From Apiospora phragmitis (taxonomy: Eukaryota > Ascomycota > Sordariomycetes > Amphisphaeriales > Apiosporaceae): DNA of 64,000 nt. The position numbers and the translations under genes are program-made. Every line of letters begins with the position of its first letter. Position 1 is the first letter of the stretch. Location: positions 124,001-188,000 of the forward strand of contig JAQQWL010000013.1 in assembly GCA_038363925.1 (NCBI GenBank), written 5' to 3'. Positions 1 to 10,944 of this stretch are shown in pieces. The notes under the pieces are model-generated. The model saw nothing but the letters and a program-made list of their open reading frames with translations. It was not told the DNA's origin and did no database searches.

Positions 1-568
1 ACCGAGGACTAACCCCAGCTAGCAATAAGAAAAATAAGGACATAAGATGAGAAGAGTGAAAAGGTAAGGGAAATATAGACAAAGGCAAAGACAAAGAAAA
101 AGATAAGAGTCAAACTTAGCTGGCCATATATCCACCAACCCGAATTAGACAGACAAAACTTCCGGGTATTAATTATCGGTCATAGCAAGTGATGCCGGCA
201 ACAGTCAAATCGAGGAGGGTAAAACGATGATTGCCAAACCCGAGATTTGGAAACCGCCGTTATAGCCTCCGCGATTGATTGCTGCCCGAATCACTTACCC
301 ATAACCGATAACCTATACCCGGAAGTTCTGCCTGTCCAACTCGGGCTGGTGGATATATGGCCAGCCAAGTGCAAAAGAGACAGTGAAAGGGAAGTAGATA
401 AAAGGTAGGAGAAAGAAGGATATGCGAGCGGAATGAAGATAGAAGAGGAAGGAGGAAGAAGGAAGAAGGGTGGAAAGGAGGTTCTTAAGGTGGAAGGGGA
501 AGTAGTAGAGTGTGGATGAGAATGGAATGAAAGCTGAGGGAAAGGAATTGAGAAGAGGGAGCCTTTTA
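1..568. other. Intergenic; contains a long palindrome, otherwise A/G-rich
   Basis: No gene is supported. Bases 114-370 form a near-complete palindrome, listed separately. The flanks, 30-110 and 370-560, are purine-rich low-complexity DNA on the + strand. Seen on the complementary strand this is a pyrimidine-rich tract downstream of the C2H2/Myb-like gene. Confidence 0.6.
114..370. repeat. 257-bp imperfect palindrome with 7-nt loop (foldback/MITE-like)
   Basis: The left arm (114-238) matches the reverse complement of the right arm (246-370) almost throughout; the loop is CCCGAGA at 239-245. Outer ends read ACTTAGCTGG on the left and CCAGCCAAGT on the right. I estimate about 80-85 percent arm identity by eye. 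Many mismatches are A in the left arm against G in the right-arm complement, so one arm has taken mostly one-way transitions. The changed bases are not consistently in CpA/TpG context, so classical RIP is not proven. No clear target duplication is seen. It could be a foldback MITE or a hairpin-forming repeat. Confidence 0.75.
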
Positions 569-2491
569 TTATATTTCTACGAGAGGTGGAGCAGAGATGG
601 GAAAAGAGTTTCCTATTCTTCCGCCGTTCTTGAATTTCTGGGTGTCGATGAGTAGATAACGAGAGTACTACTAACCTCAGTAATTTCAGCCCAGCTAGCA
701 CCCTCCTGTATCATCTGTCTCATACGCTCCTCCTCCGTTGGAGTCCAGGGCGTGTTGGGATTTCGAGTTATCTTCGGAGAAATGGCCCCTTGGTTGATCT
801 GCGGCTCGCGGGCTAGGAGTTCCAACGCAGGCTTGGGCATGAGGCGCGTCCTCTTGCTGTGAATGTTCTGTTGCGACACTGTGTCCTTGACCCTGGCGAT
901 GGGCGTACTGGAACTGAGGCCTTCTGTGGGCGAATTAACTAGGCTAGGAAGACTAGGCATATCGAAGTGTGATGTATCAGGCTCCCGTCCGACGGACAAT
1001 TGACTGTCCGCCGTGGAAGTCACCGAAGATGCCAATCCTGAGTCCAGGTCCGTGCCGTCCTCGGAATCAAGATTTGTAGGTAAGACGGTGAGTGCGTTCT
1101 CTTCGAGGTGTCGGGCTAAGTGAACTTTGGTCGTAGTTTGGGAACTGGTAATATCATCCTGGCAAATCGGGCATTCAGAAGTAGTCGCTGAAGAATCAAG
1201 GGGACCATGCTCCAATGAGATATGCTCTTCCCACAGGGCTTTGGTCTGGAACGGCGAGCCATTGAAGTTGTATCCGCCTTTAAGATAGATATACGGCTTG
1301 AGATCCAGGAACAAGTGTTTCCTATATGAGAGTTTAGCATCACGAAAGACGCGATTGGGGTATCGCTCACTTACTTCCAGGCAGACTTGTTCTTCATGAT
1401 GACATTAATCCCACAACCTACGCAGCTGAATGGTTTAACCTCCCGCGCCCCTTCCGGCAGCGGTGGTACCCGAATCGAGTCGCCTTGACCCGCGCGGTAA
1501 GAGACCATAGTTTCCGCATATTCGGTCGCTGTGTTGTCAGAAGCAACAATGTCCAAAGGGACCGGAAGGGGCCGAACTGCCCAAAGCAGAATCTCGGAAA
1601 GTAGTCGAGGCCACCTGACTGGGTGCTGGTTTGGCTGGGATAGGGTTTGTCGAAGACAGCACAGCCAGTTCTGGTCGGCTGTTTTCGCTCACTGTTTCGC
1701 GGTGCCTCAGGACACGCGCCCAGTTGGCTTTGCCAAGACGTTCAGCAAGGGCTGTGTCGCATTGAGGATAACGCCAACGAACGCGGTCAACGAAGTTCAT
1801 GGAGGGCTCCCAAGTGCCCAATTGAGCTGCGCTGACCGCAGGCTCAACATTTACAGGACCAACATGTTCTTCTTGGAACCTGGATCCCAAGTCCATGAGA
1901 CATTGAGTGTCAGTGAGGAGATCCTCGGCAATCTCTTCCAAGTCGGTAGCCCCAGCTTGAGATGAAGTGTCACTGCTCGTATCCGAATCGGAGTCTCCAG
2001 TATCGTCATGCTCGATCAGAAATCTGATCTTGTCCGCCGCAAGATTGATATTGGTGATCTTGGTGGACAGTCTAGTTCGATGCTCTTGGGAGATGAATTG
2101 GACAAGCCCTGCGAGTGCGAGCTTCTAGATCAGAATGGACGCAGGAAGTGTGAAGCATACGCTTGGTCAGAGTTTGTGAGACGCTGAACAGTAGCCGCAG
2201 AGTACTCGCCCGCGCTCTTCGAGACTTATCAAGCGACTTATCTAGCAAGCCATCGCTTACGCCGAAGCCATCGGCCCATAGCACGAGATAGCTCTGGCCT
2301 CGTTGCAAGCTGAGCAAGATGGACTTGTCGACTGACGAGTCGCCGGCGAAGTCTATGATAATGTCGCGAAAAAGAACAGAGCACGATTCGTAAAGTTGCG
2401 CGATCAAGGGTGGATCGTCTGGATGATCTTCAGGATCCCGGGTATCGGTAATGGGCTGCTGCCATTCAGCGACACGGTCAGCTCCCGCCAT
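569..2491 (-). CDS. C2H2-type zinc-finger protein with C-terminal Myb/SANT-like segment
   Basis: Multi-exon gene read from 2491 down to about 569. The start exon (2491-2072) encodes a helical N-terminal domain typical of a large fungal family of zinc-finger proteins of unknown role. The linker before the fingers carries RVPPLPEGAREVKPFSCVGC, the family's usual lead-in. A C2H2-like unit (FSCVGCG then SAWKKHLFLDLKPY) spans an intron at about 1365-1322. A second unit has ECPICQDD and HLARHLEE. The C terminus holds WTPTEEERMRQMIQEGASWAEIT, the start of a SANT-like helix; a 38-bp intron then leads to a stop near 569, so the 3' end is uncertain. Between 1537 and 1560 the frame shifts by one base in a short C/T run. 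Role, probably nuclear DNA binding, is inference from family. Confidence 0.6.
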
Positions 2492-2821
2492 CGTCTAGAG
2501 AGTTGGTTCTCTAAGCAGCAGCGTCCACACCAGATTATGCTTCCTGATCCCAACTGAGAAGATACTCTATTCTCTTTTCGGTACTAGCTGAGTAGAAGGA
2601 GTACGTCGTGATTGCTTGAAGGTTGTGCTAGGGAAGCATTCTGGTCAGGCTCGCGGCCGCGAAGTGGCTGAGTACGTAAATCAGCCCGTCACCCCGCCTG
2701 AGCTGAAAACGCCATGCCGTGCTTGCAGCATCCAGACGCCTTATTGGAGGGCATAGCTGCCGAATCTCGCGCGATGGCGCGTTTGATGTAGTGAATAATT
2801 TCGCCTTTCACCAATGCTGAG
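2492..2821. other. Intergenic promoter region between divergent genes
   Basis: 330 bp between the divergently oriented zinc-finger gene and the DUF7580-type gene. It presumably holds both promoters. I recognise no specific site. Confidence 0.4.
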
Positions 2822-4727
2822 ATGTCTTCATTCACCCAATCCTCCATTAGCCGTCATGGCGAACTTGCACTCGCTATATTGCCCCTTTGCATTGGCGCCA
2901 TCAAGGGCATCGCTGTGGCTCGGAAGAGACTCAAGGTTCTCAAACACCACGACAGTGAGACCAAGCGACTCCAGAAAAAATTCAGAGCTCAGAGCGACGT
3001 CTTCTTGGATGAGAAGCAACTACCTTTGCAAGACGTGGTAGGCCGAGACGAGGCCAGGAACTAATCGAAGACACCACAGATACCCGGTGGAGCTCCGAGG
3101 AGTTGCAAGCCCAACTAAAGGAATATATGGGCAGAAAGTACGAAGACTTCCAAGAAACGGTGTCTGAGCTCCGCGATGGCACCATGGCGCTCAACGAAAA
3201 GCTGAATGTCGGTATGGAGGATGTTTCAAACCCAGAAGTCAAAGTATGCCAGCCATATTTAACTATTGCCGCCATGGTCAGGCAAATTAAGCGACTGATA
3301 TCCCAACGCCCTCAGATCAAAGCCTCCGAGCGTATGCAACAAGCTGTCCACTTCACGATGAAGAAGTCTCGCTATCAGACCATACTAGAAGAACTCAAAG
3401 AGGCGGTTCAGGAGTTGAAGAGGTTGCGGAAGGCAGCAGCGAAGATCCAGCATTGTCCGTCCAAGTCGCGCCTTAAACGGGTATGGCCACTACCTGAATC
3501 GTTTCAGCAAGTTGCCCAACACTCCAGGTCATTTTACGATGCACTCCGATCGTTCTGGTCGTGCTTCCACGCCCAACATACAAGCCATGACCTGCGCCTA
3601 CTGTTAGATTCTCGAAAAGATGGGAGTCTTCCGAGTCATTGTGCGTTACCGGACACAGAACGGGTTTGGAACTCAAGAGTAGGCGATTTCGAATTGTTCG
3701 GTCCTTCTTCCCTTACAGTCTTGGCTGACGTGGTGTATAGTGGACTCCTTGATCTGTTCGTTCGTTCACAAAGCTTGCGCCTTGTCCACATCACGATACC
3801 GTCGACGACCGCGACCACGACCGCCGCGTATTGTACCGGTGGCGAGGAACGAACTAGCAAGGCAAGAAGAGTCAGGTTCTCTGACGATTGTGTATCGTCA
3901 ATCGCCGTTATGGACAAGGTTGAAGATACTCTGGCACCGCCACCGATCGACGATACAAGCCCAAAGGAGTTGGATCTGTGCTCCTCGGGAGACATGTGCA
4001 CGCAATTGTGTGCCCAGACCAGTCGCTGCGGTGGATATTTAGATACACCAGAGCATCTGAGGCATCACCTGTATCCTGTTTGTGGCGAATCGTGCGATCA
4101 TACGCAGTGCTTCAATCCCAAACGACTGGGCGAACCTGCTCTATTAGACGAGATCTTCAAACTCCCCGTCGAGCGCTCCATTTCGGTACCCGCGCAGCTT
4201 CGGCTTGCACTCTCTCTTGTAAAGGGGGTACTGCAGTTCCAATCGACTCCATGGCTACAGCCCCTATGGCGCTTGCACGGTCTGTCCTTTTTCCAGGTGG
4301 GCGAGGGCCTAGCGGCGTCCCTGGACACTCTGCATATTGGCACCGAACTCACAAAAGGAAAATAACGTGACACCATCATGGCCAATGGATCGGAGGGTCT
4401 CGAGCATGCGCAACTAACACATGGAATCCGCAATCTGACCATGCAGTCTCAGGCGTTGCCCTCCTCCAGATCGGGCAGTGGGGCGCGCTAAAACCAGAAG
4501 ACATTGTGGAAGTGCGGCGAATTGCTGATCTCTCGGCGCGTGACTCTAGACTTGGGCCTAAGTTTCAAAAACTCACGCAGCAATGCCTGGACTGCGACTT
4601 TGGCTTTGGCAAGGATCTCAATCAGCCCGAGCTGCAGAGCGCCATCTATCGAGACGTTGTCTGTGAGCTGGAGGGACTGATTCAGACCCTGGAAGGAAGG
4701 CCATCCGATTCCGCACTGGCATCTTGA
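2822..4727 (+). pseudogene. DUF7580-type fungal protein, reading frame broken
   Basis: The N terminus (2822-3054) matches the start of DUF7580 proteins: a hydrophobic GELALAILPLCIGAIKGI segment followed by basic helices. The middle part begins with WSSEELQAQLKEYMGRKYED near 3086. The conserved core follows (LRLALSLVKGVLQFQSTPWL, near 4200). The typical tail, FGFGKDLNQPELQSAIYRDV, is at about 4600-4660. The frame is lost at least three times: a one-base shift near 3056, an in-frame TAA at about 4364 and a shift near 4451. The middle (about 3640-3850) also switches between two frames that both look family-like. Introns do not explain these breaks. It may be a pseudogene, but intact conserved genes nearby carry similar indels, so sequencing error is possible. 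Function of the family is unknown. Confidence 0.6.
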
Positions 4728-5691
4728 CAGAAGGTACCGGTATTGTGGCGGTAGTGTCGTTGTGGAGGGTATGAACTCAAGAAAGGGAGAAGCAGTACGG
4801 ACTATTTCGCGTGGATGACGAAAACAAGGGTCCAACAGCAATTGCGCACTGGTCAAGGAGTCAACAGCATGGAAATACATACGGAGACTGCCGTCCCGCT
4901 TCGATCAGCAGTCTCTTCTGCCCACGAGGGGGTGACGGGGACGTCGGGCGAACAGTTGCCGGAGGGTCATTCACAGTAGTACTGTCCACGTTAGCAGCCC
5001 CAGATATTATTCGCTCACGATCCAGGTTCTCTCCTGGGATCGGCTTCGACCCAAACACTGACGTTGACAAGCTACCGGAGCTTTTCTTCTTCACCATGCT
5101 GGCAGAGGCGAATGGCTGGCCAAAGGGTGGTTTCCCGGGGGGTAAATAAGGCAAGTTGGTGTCGCTTCCAATACCCTTGAAGAAGGCGTATGGCGGGACC
5201 TTGATGAGTAGTCGTGAATTATGGCCACAGATCAGCTCTGTCGTTAGTTGATCGAAATAGGCATAGTAGCAATAGCGGGACAGAAGAGTCGTTGCCAAGT
5301 CGTTGCCACCGAATGGATGCGAGCAAGAATAGAGCTGGTGTTTAGATGAGGTAATTCAATCCGATTTGAAGTGCTCTTCACATGGGGGTGTCTCTACCTA
5401 CACCTGCAATAAAGTTGACAAAAGCAAGGACGTCCCTACCTCGCCAATGCAGGCAGGCACCTACCCTCAACCGTCCAGGTAAGAGTAATTCAATTGGTTG
5501 AAACCACCTACCTCAATAGCCCGAGCAAGGCGAGGGTTAGCTGGCGGAGAGCCTGTTCCTTCATGTCTAATGACCAAGGGAGAAACGGTAGCAGAGAGGG
5601 CTATTAGGGTCGTGGGAACAGGCACACAAACACGAAGACCACAGGAGCAGCTGATCAGAGACAATCTATACTGCACTTTGAATACTGTCTC
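4728..5691. other. Intergenic; no supported gene
   Basis: Both strands have open stretches of about 110-145 codons at 4811-5149 (+) and 4861-5298 (-). They overlap each other and match no family I know, so neither is called. The interval lies between the 3' ends of two convergent genes and probably holds their trailers and terminators. Confidence 0.4.
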
Positions 5692-8131
5692 TCAGTTCAT
5701 GAACTTACCACCACACCCACCACAAAGCTCCGCCGAGACTTGTTTCTCGATGTAAGCGTGTAGGTCGCTGTTCTGTGCCATAGCCTTCACTTGCTGGGGC
5801 TTCAGACACTTCAACCCACATACGCTGCAGGTATGTGTACTGCCAGGCGCGATAATGGGTATTCCCGTGGAGGCGCAGTTCTCTATTAGAGGGACACACA
5901 AGTTAGGTCAGCATTGGTTTCGTAGCAAAAGAAAAGGAAATGTTGTTAGTGCCGTTTCGAGGGGAGAAAGAGGCTTACCAAATGAATGACCACTCCCGCA
6001 TCGCGATATGCGACCCTGCAATTGCAGGCTGCCACCACAAAACACACAAGACTGGTGAAGAGCGACCTCCCTCAACTTCTCCCTGGTAGCATTCCGGGCC
6101 GAGCGGTTGACCGACACCAGATCGCTCGCGCCCGGGACGGGCGGCCCGCCGCCGTACATCCACTCCCACATGCGCCCCTCGGTGCTGAGCTTCTTCATGG
6201 ACAGGACGCGCTCGTCGAGCGGGGCGACGTTCCGGCCGAACAGCACGCGGCACCGCATGCCGCCGAACGTGTGGCGCTCCGGCTTGATGGTGCTGTTGAG
6301 CGTGACGAAGACGGCGTGGGTGCCCCCGCCGGGGCTGGCCGTCATGCCCCAGGTGCGGATGCGCGTCGTGTTGACCTTCTCCATCCCGGCCAGACGGTCA
6401 ATCTCTCCGAGGTATTCCGTCTTACTAAAATCCTCGACGGAGCCCCAGTCCGAGCCGTCATCATCATCTTCTTCTTCGTCGTCTTCATCGTCCTCTTCCT
6501 CCTCGTCGCCAGCGGCATCCTCGTCGTTATCACCTTTTGGTAGCTTCCCCTCGGGATTCACCGGCCGGTATGCCAACGCTATAGGTTGCTTCTCCTCGAT
6601 GAAACGAGTCATCTCAGTGGCCCATGTAGGTCTGGCATTCGGGTTGTTCGGGTCGGATGCGATAGGGAGGTTGGTTTGGTACCAATCATGGTTCGAGACC
6701 GTCGCCGATAGGCGTACTAGTGAGAAATATGGACTTGGGCCCGACTCGGAGAGGTTGGGTGGATGAATCAACATGCCGGTGATGGGGTTCGATGCCTGAT
6801 CGGCCTCTTCATCAGAAGCATAAGTAGTGCCACAATCCTCGGTTGAATGTGACGTGATCACCTCAGGGGGTGCTGAGCTATCGAAGGTAACTTGAAAGGG
6901 CTGGACTCTTGCCGGCGTGGCTATTATCCCGCGGCATACTCTAGCACCTTCAACAGTCCATATCTAAGATGACGAGGTCAGTGATGAGGGGAGGTGTTGC
7001 AGTTGTCAACGGACATACCATGTCTTCCCATTGGAGAAACGCATCGGGGGCAAGATGAATACAGATGCCACTCGAATCGACCAATTGAATGTCCACTTTA
7101 GGTGTCTCCATAGGTCTCCATGAGCCTCGCACCGTAACTTCGCGGAAGCCAACATAGTCATTTGTGATATACGACAAGATGCATGTCTTGTAGTTGCCAT
7201 TTTTCCTCAACCATGGGCCCCAGCGGAGAGCAAACGATGATCCGTGGGGTGAGAAATCAGGATGCGTGGGCTACAGACCTGTCAGTAACGCGTAGCTGTG
7301 GAATAGAGATATTGAGAAACGTACGTCTCCTTTCGGGTGAGGACCGTCGCCCATAAAACGAACCACTTCCTCGACCCTCCATTCACCAGCACTTCCTGAC
7401 GGTGCTGTAGTGTCATGCCTTGACTGCACAGCCAGAATGACGACCTCGTCTTCGTCATTCACATAAGCCAAGAGACTTCCGGGGTCTTCGGTATCTTTCG
7501 CCCATGCGAACGAGGTGATGCGCTCCTTAGAGTACTCGGATTCGTGGCCTTTGGCCCTGGGGACAAGCAGGTTGTCGCCCACGCTCCAAGGGGACAACCC
7601 AGGAGCTCACAGTCCTGACGTTCCGCCCCTTCATTTTGATAGAGCCGAGGCCATCCGACACGCCTTCGCAGAAGATCGTGAGCGCGCCGGTGCCAGTGAG
7701 GACGGCCAGCACCGACCGCCTCATGAGCCCAAGCCCGCTCGGGGACCACTCCACCGCCACGGCATGGTTCAAGGAAGTGCCGATGTTAGCGACAAGGCTG
7801 ACGCCGGCGCCGAACGTGAGGGGAAGTCCGGGAATTCTTGTCCAGACGCGGTAAACAGATGTCTGTTCAATTCCGGGCGCCGGATCTCGACAACGGGGAA
7901 TCGGAAGCTCACTTCGTAGTACTGCCGTTGCGTCTCAAAGTCGGACCCGAAGGCGCCGGCCGCGGTGGTGCCTCCGGACGGAAATTCGGGGAAATACAAG
8001 TACACGCAGTCATCCGAGGTGATGGCGAGCTCTGCATCGGGCGACCACGCAATGTTATGAGTAGTCAAAGGAACAGCGCTCAAGCCGAAAGACTCCAACG
8101 GCAAAACATGGCCTCGGTCTGGTGCGGACAT
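5692..8131 (-). CDS. Transcription factor IIIC subunit (TFIIIC delta N-terminal domain plus TFIIIC zinc finger)
   Basis: TFIIIC binds tRNA-gene internal promoters and recruits TFIIIB for RNA polymerase III. The first exon (8131-) has the WD40-like start of the TFIIIC_delta domain (NIAWSPDAELAITSDDCVYLY). The chain runs through exons around 7772, 7597, 7250 and 6966. An acidic stretch of Asp/Glu lies at about 6440-6530. The last exon (about 5893-5692) has the TFIIIC-type zinc finger (CSVCGLKCL ... LCGGCGGKF) and ends right after it, as family members do. The ATG at 8129-8131 is chosen because the domain begins soon after it. Two single-base shifts, at about 7815 and 7597, both in C runs, interrupt the frame. 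Since the gene is essential these are more likely sequence errors. Relatives are yeast Tfc6/Tfc8-type and human GTF3C4-type subunits; which one is not certain. Confidence 0.75.
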
Positions 8132-8687
8132 GTTTCCCGGTGCGAAGGTTCATCAAGAAGTAAGCAATGATTGCGGATGGGGCAGGGAAGTGGAATAATT
8201 GGACAGCGTCTCTGTTCACGTACGGATCTGGAAGCTGCGTTCTTGGGTGGTCATTGAATATTTCATCTTGATGGGTGTTGTTGCAATTATCAGTGGTCAC
8301 GGCTTGAGATTTTAGGATTTGAACCAGTACCAGTTTCCGAGCGGAAATAAACAGAGGTAACTCGGTGTCGAATATCCAATTACTATTTGAATGCCATTAA
8401 GTATTATTTTCTGTATCCGTTTCTTGTTACGGATGTTGATCATTTGAATTGAAGGTGTAGCTCGCCAGCACTGATTGGCAGCTGGCACCTATTCCGAGCC
8501 CCATCCATCTAGTTCAACGGCTCAGATGGTGCAAACATGCGCCGTCCCCCGCCCCCGTTGCAGGAGAGGCCGCGATACGAGTCACTTTTAAGTAGAACAG
8601 TATGAGGACTGACGGGATAAGAATCTTAGTCTTAATCTATTACTGCCAATGGATTCCTGGTTCTAGCCACCACTCAACTTTGGAACA
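8132..8687. other. Intergenic; no supported gene
   Basis: Between two genes on the same strand, so it holds the TFIIIC-subunit gene's promoter and the trailer of the GPI8 gene. A mildly AT-rich stretch lies at 8340-8450. No RNA gene or repeat was recognised. Confidence 0.4.
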
Positions 8688-9834
8688 CTATATCGATGCT
8701 TCGAAGTAGGACCCAAGTCCCCAGAGAGCAGCACATCCTGCCAAAGCCGTAGCGCCTACCAGTTTCTTGGTCCACCAATTATCATCATTCAACGGCTTTG
8801 CGACCGTCTGTGTCTTCCGACTTTCTGGCTTGGTGGTGCTACCATCTTTGCGGCCATCTCTTCCTCGTGGGCGAGCTCGGAGAGCCGGGCAATAGTCTTG
8901 CTGAGCGATATAAGCTCGTCATCGATCATTGTGGTGTTCCTAGTCCCGTCGATCTCAACGTTCTGTACGTTGCCAAAGAAATCCGTCAACAAACGGCTCC
9001 GTGCTGCGTCCGCGCCGCCCTTGAAAAGGTCGTACCGCACGCCAGCATGCGAATGGATCTTCTCGTAGCTGTAGCTATCAAACAGGTCGCCGATGGTCTT
9101 CTTGCTGCTGGTATCGCGGACTTCGGACTCGAGGAACTCTAGGTTGTAGTACGTGTACCGGTCGATGACGGCGACGCCGACGTCGTTGTCGGCGTGGTGC
9201 GAGTACGAGGACTGATCGAGCTCGGACGAGCCGGTCGCGATGATGTTGGGGGAGTACAGCTTGCTGTACATGGTGTTGGCCTGACAGGTATCGATCATGA
9301 AGAGAATCTCGTGGTATCGCTTCTTCTCCCACATCTGCTCGAAGGCGTCTGCCAGATCTGGGGCACCGATCTCTTCCGCATCCTGAAACTTCAAGAACTC
9401 ATTGCCGCCGTGTCCTGTCATGTAGACGAAGATGTTGCTGCGGTCGTCCGTGAGCAGCCGCTTGCTTCGTGGCATCTCTTCCCCACACGATCGGTTAAGA
9501 GTCGTATAAAGTTCTCGACGGTGACCTCGTAGCCTCGGTAGTCAACTTCGATATTGTCACCGTATAGATCGACGGCGCGGTCCGAATTGCTGTAGACGGT
9601 CCCGGGGAATGCGTTTCGTGGATTGCAGGCCATATCGTCTGGCAGCATCAGGATAATCTGGGAGTCGGGAATGCCCAGTCGCTTGACGGTTCGGTACATC
9701 GATAGCACGTTGGCGAGGTGGCGGTAGTTGAACCAGAAGCGCGACGTGCCCACCAGAACTGCCCAGTTACTGGTGTGCAGGCCTGCTACTATATTCAGTA
9801 ACGGCGTCAACAGCAATGCCAAAGGGAGCTTCAT
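8688..9834 (-). CDS. GPI8: GPI-anchor transamidase catalytic subunit (Gpi8/PIG-K)
   Basis: Cysteine protease of family C13 in the ER membrane. It cleaves the GPI-attachment signal of secretory proteins and transfers the chain to the GPI lipid. The start ATG at 9832-9834 opens a signal peptide ([18 protein letters not shown]), followed by the family start [18 protein letters not shown]. The catalytic His is in [10 protein letters not shown] and the catalytic Cys in [12 protein letters not shown]. The C-terminal membrane anchor ([20 protein letters not shown]) lies at about 8763-8704, with the stop at 8688-8690. No intron is seen. The frame shifts by one base at about 9481, in a run of four C on the + strand, and again near 8815, just before the anchor. 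Both sides of each break match the family, so these are probably sequencing indels in an essential gene. Confidence 0.9.
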
Positions 9835-10377
9835 GGTGATGGCTTGTTGTAAGTTGGTGAATGGCAGAGGCGAACCCCTGGTGAGGTTGGAATAACACAA
9901 TGGGTCAGATCAGACTGCTGAATAATTGACAGCGACAGCAGCAAACCGTTACCCTAAGTGGGATAATCCACCCGCTTAGCTAATGCGTGTTAGTGGGGTA
10001 ATCGGAGTGGTAATTGGGTGGACTATTCCCGACAACACCTCAAAACCGGCCGCCGAGAGGTGAACATGAGTGTAGCAGCTCTCTAATCCGATATTGGTAA
10101 GAGAAAGAAAGGAGAAATATTAATTCTATTCTTGCCCATGACCGGAAAGATATCTTGATGGTTCCCCCTGCTCAACCGTGGTCTTGCTTTATCATGTTCG
10201 CCTAACGGGCGATATGGTCTTCCACGGAAAAGACATTGATTGGACTGATGGTAGGAAGGCTCTTGGGATTTGAATGAGGCACCAAGGTATGTGTAGTTGA
10301 GAGGATGACGTTACGGCACTGCCGCAGATATGTTTGATTGGTTGAATTATTCGTTGAATTGGCGTGTTGTAAGTAAG
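9835..10377. other. Intergenic; no supported gene
   Basis: Upstream region of the GPI8 gene and downstream region of the small secreted-protein gene. No repeat, RNA gene or open frame of note. Confidence 0.4.
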
Positions 10378-10944
10378 TTACAACATCCAGACAAGAGCAT
10401 GGGCCAGTGCAACCACGTCCAATTTAGCACCAATGATGCTCCAGCTTGCAACGTACTGACGGTTCGCATACTGGGTAATCATGTCCTCCAGAGGTAGGAC
10501 TGCTGAAGATGAACCGTTCCAAATGAAGTTGTGATTCCTATATAGTTGTCCGAGGTACGTGACATTTTCCGCGTGGACGTGGACGTTGACCTTTGTCCCA
10601 GCCTTAATGGAAGAGTAAGAAATGCCGGTGTCGAAGCTGAGGACACTTGCCCAACCGTCTCCCACCTTCACAGGACCCCCGACTTCGGAGGCGCCTTTCT
10701 CCTGTCCGTCGGCGGCCGAAGTATAGGTAAACTCTACATGATATACACCTCCTCGGTTGGGCTTGCACTTTGAAACTTCAGGTCGATCGATGCTGATTTT
10801 CAATTTGTCACCAGCATTGGCTGTACAGGTTGCTCCCATGGTGGGGAAAAAGTCGTACACGCTGCAGAGATCCTGGGGCAAAGACCCCATGCCCAATGGG
10901 GCAAAAGATAGAAGGAGGGCGAGTGCCAACGACATTTGACTCAT
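10378..10944 (-). CDS. Small secreted protein, function unknown
   Basis: A 188-residue single-exon protein. Residues 1-20 (MSQMSLALALLLSFAPLGMG) form a signal peptide with an Ala/Gly-rich cleavage area. The mature part has three cysteines (LCSVYD, ATCTAN, SKCKPN) and two N-glycosylation sequons (NVT, NGS). The body has alternating beta-type segments (VYHVEFTYTS, KVNVHVHAENVTY), suggesting a small beta-sandwich. The C terminus is hydrophobic (LDVVALAHALVWML), which could be a GPI signal or simply a hydrophobic end. I recognise no family. A role at the cell surface or as an effector is inference only. A second possible start lies three codons in. Confidence 0.6.
   Translation of the reverse strand: MSQMSLALALLLSFAPLGMGSLPQDLCSVYDFFPTMGATCTANAGDKLKISIDRPEVSKCKPNRGGVYHVEFTYTSAADGQEKGASEVGGPVKVGDGWASVLSFDTGISYSSIKAGTKVNVHVHAENVTYLGQLYRNHNFIWNGSSSAVLPLEDMITQYANRQYVASWSIIGAKLDVVALAHALVWML

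Noticed and set aside
4811..5298. Opposed open frames of 112 (+) and 145 (-) codons
   Set aside because: They overlap, have no recognisable domain, no signal peptide and lie in the trailer region of convergent genes.
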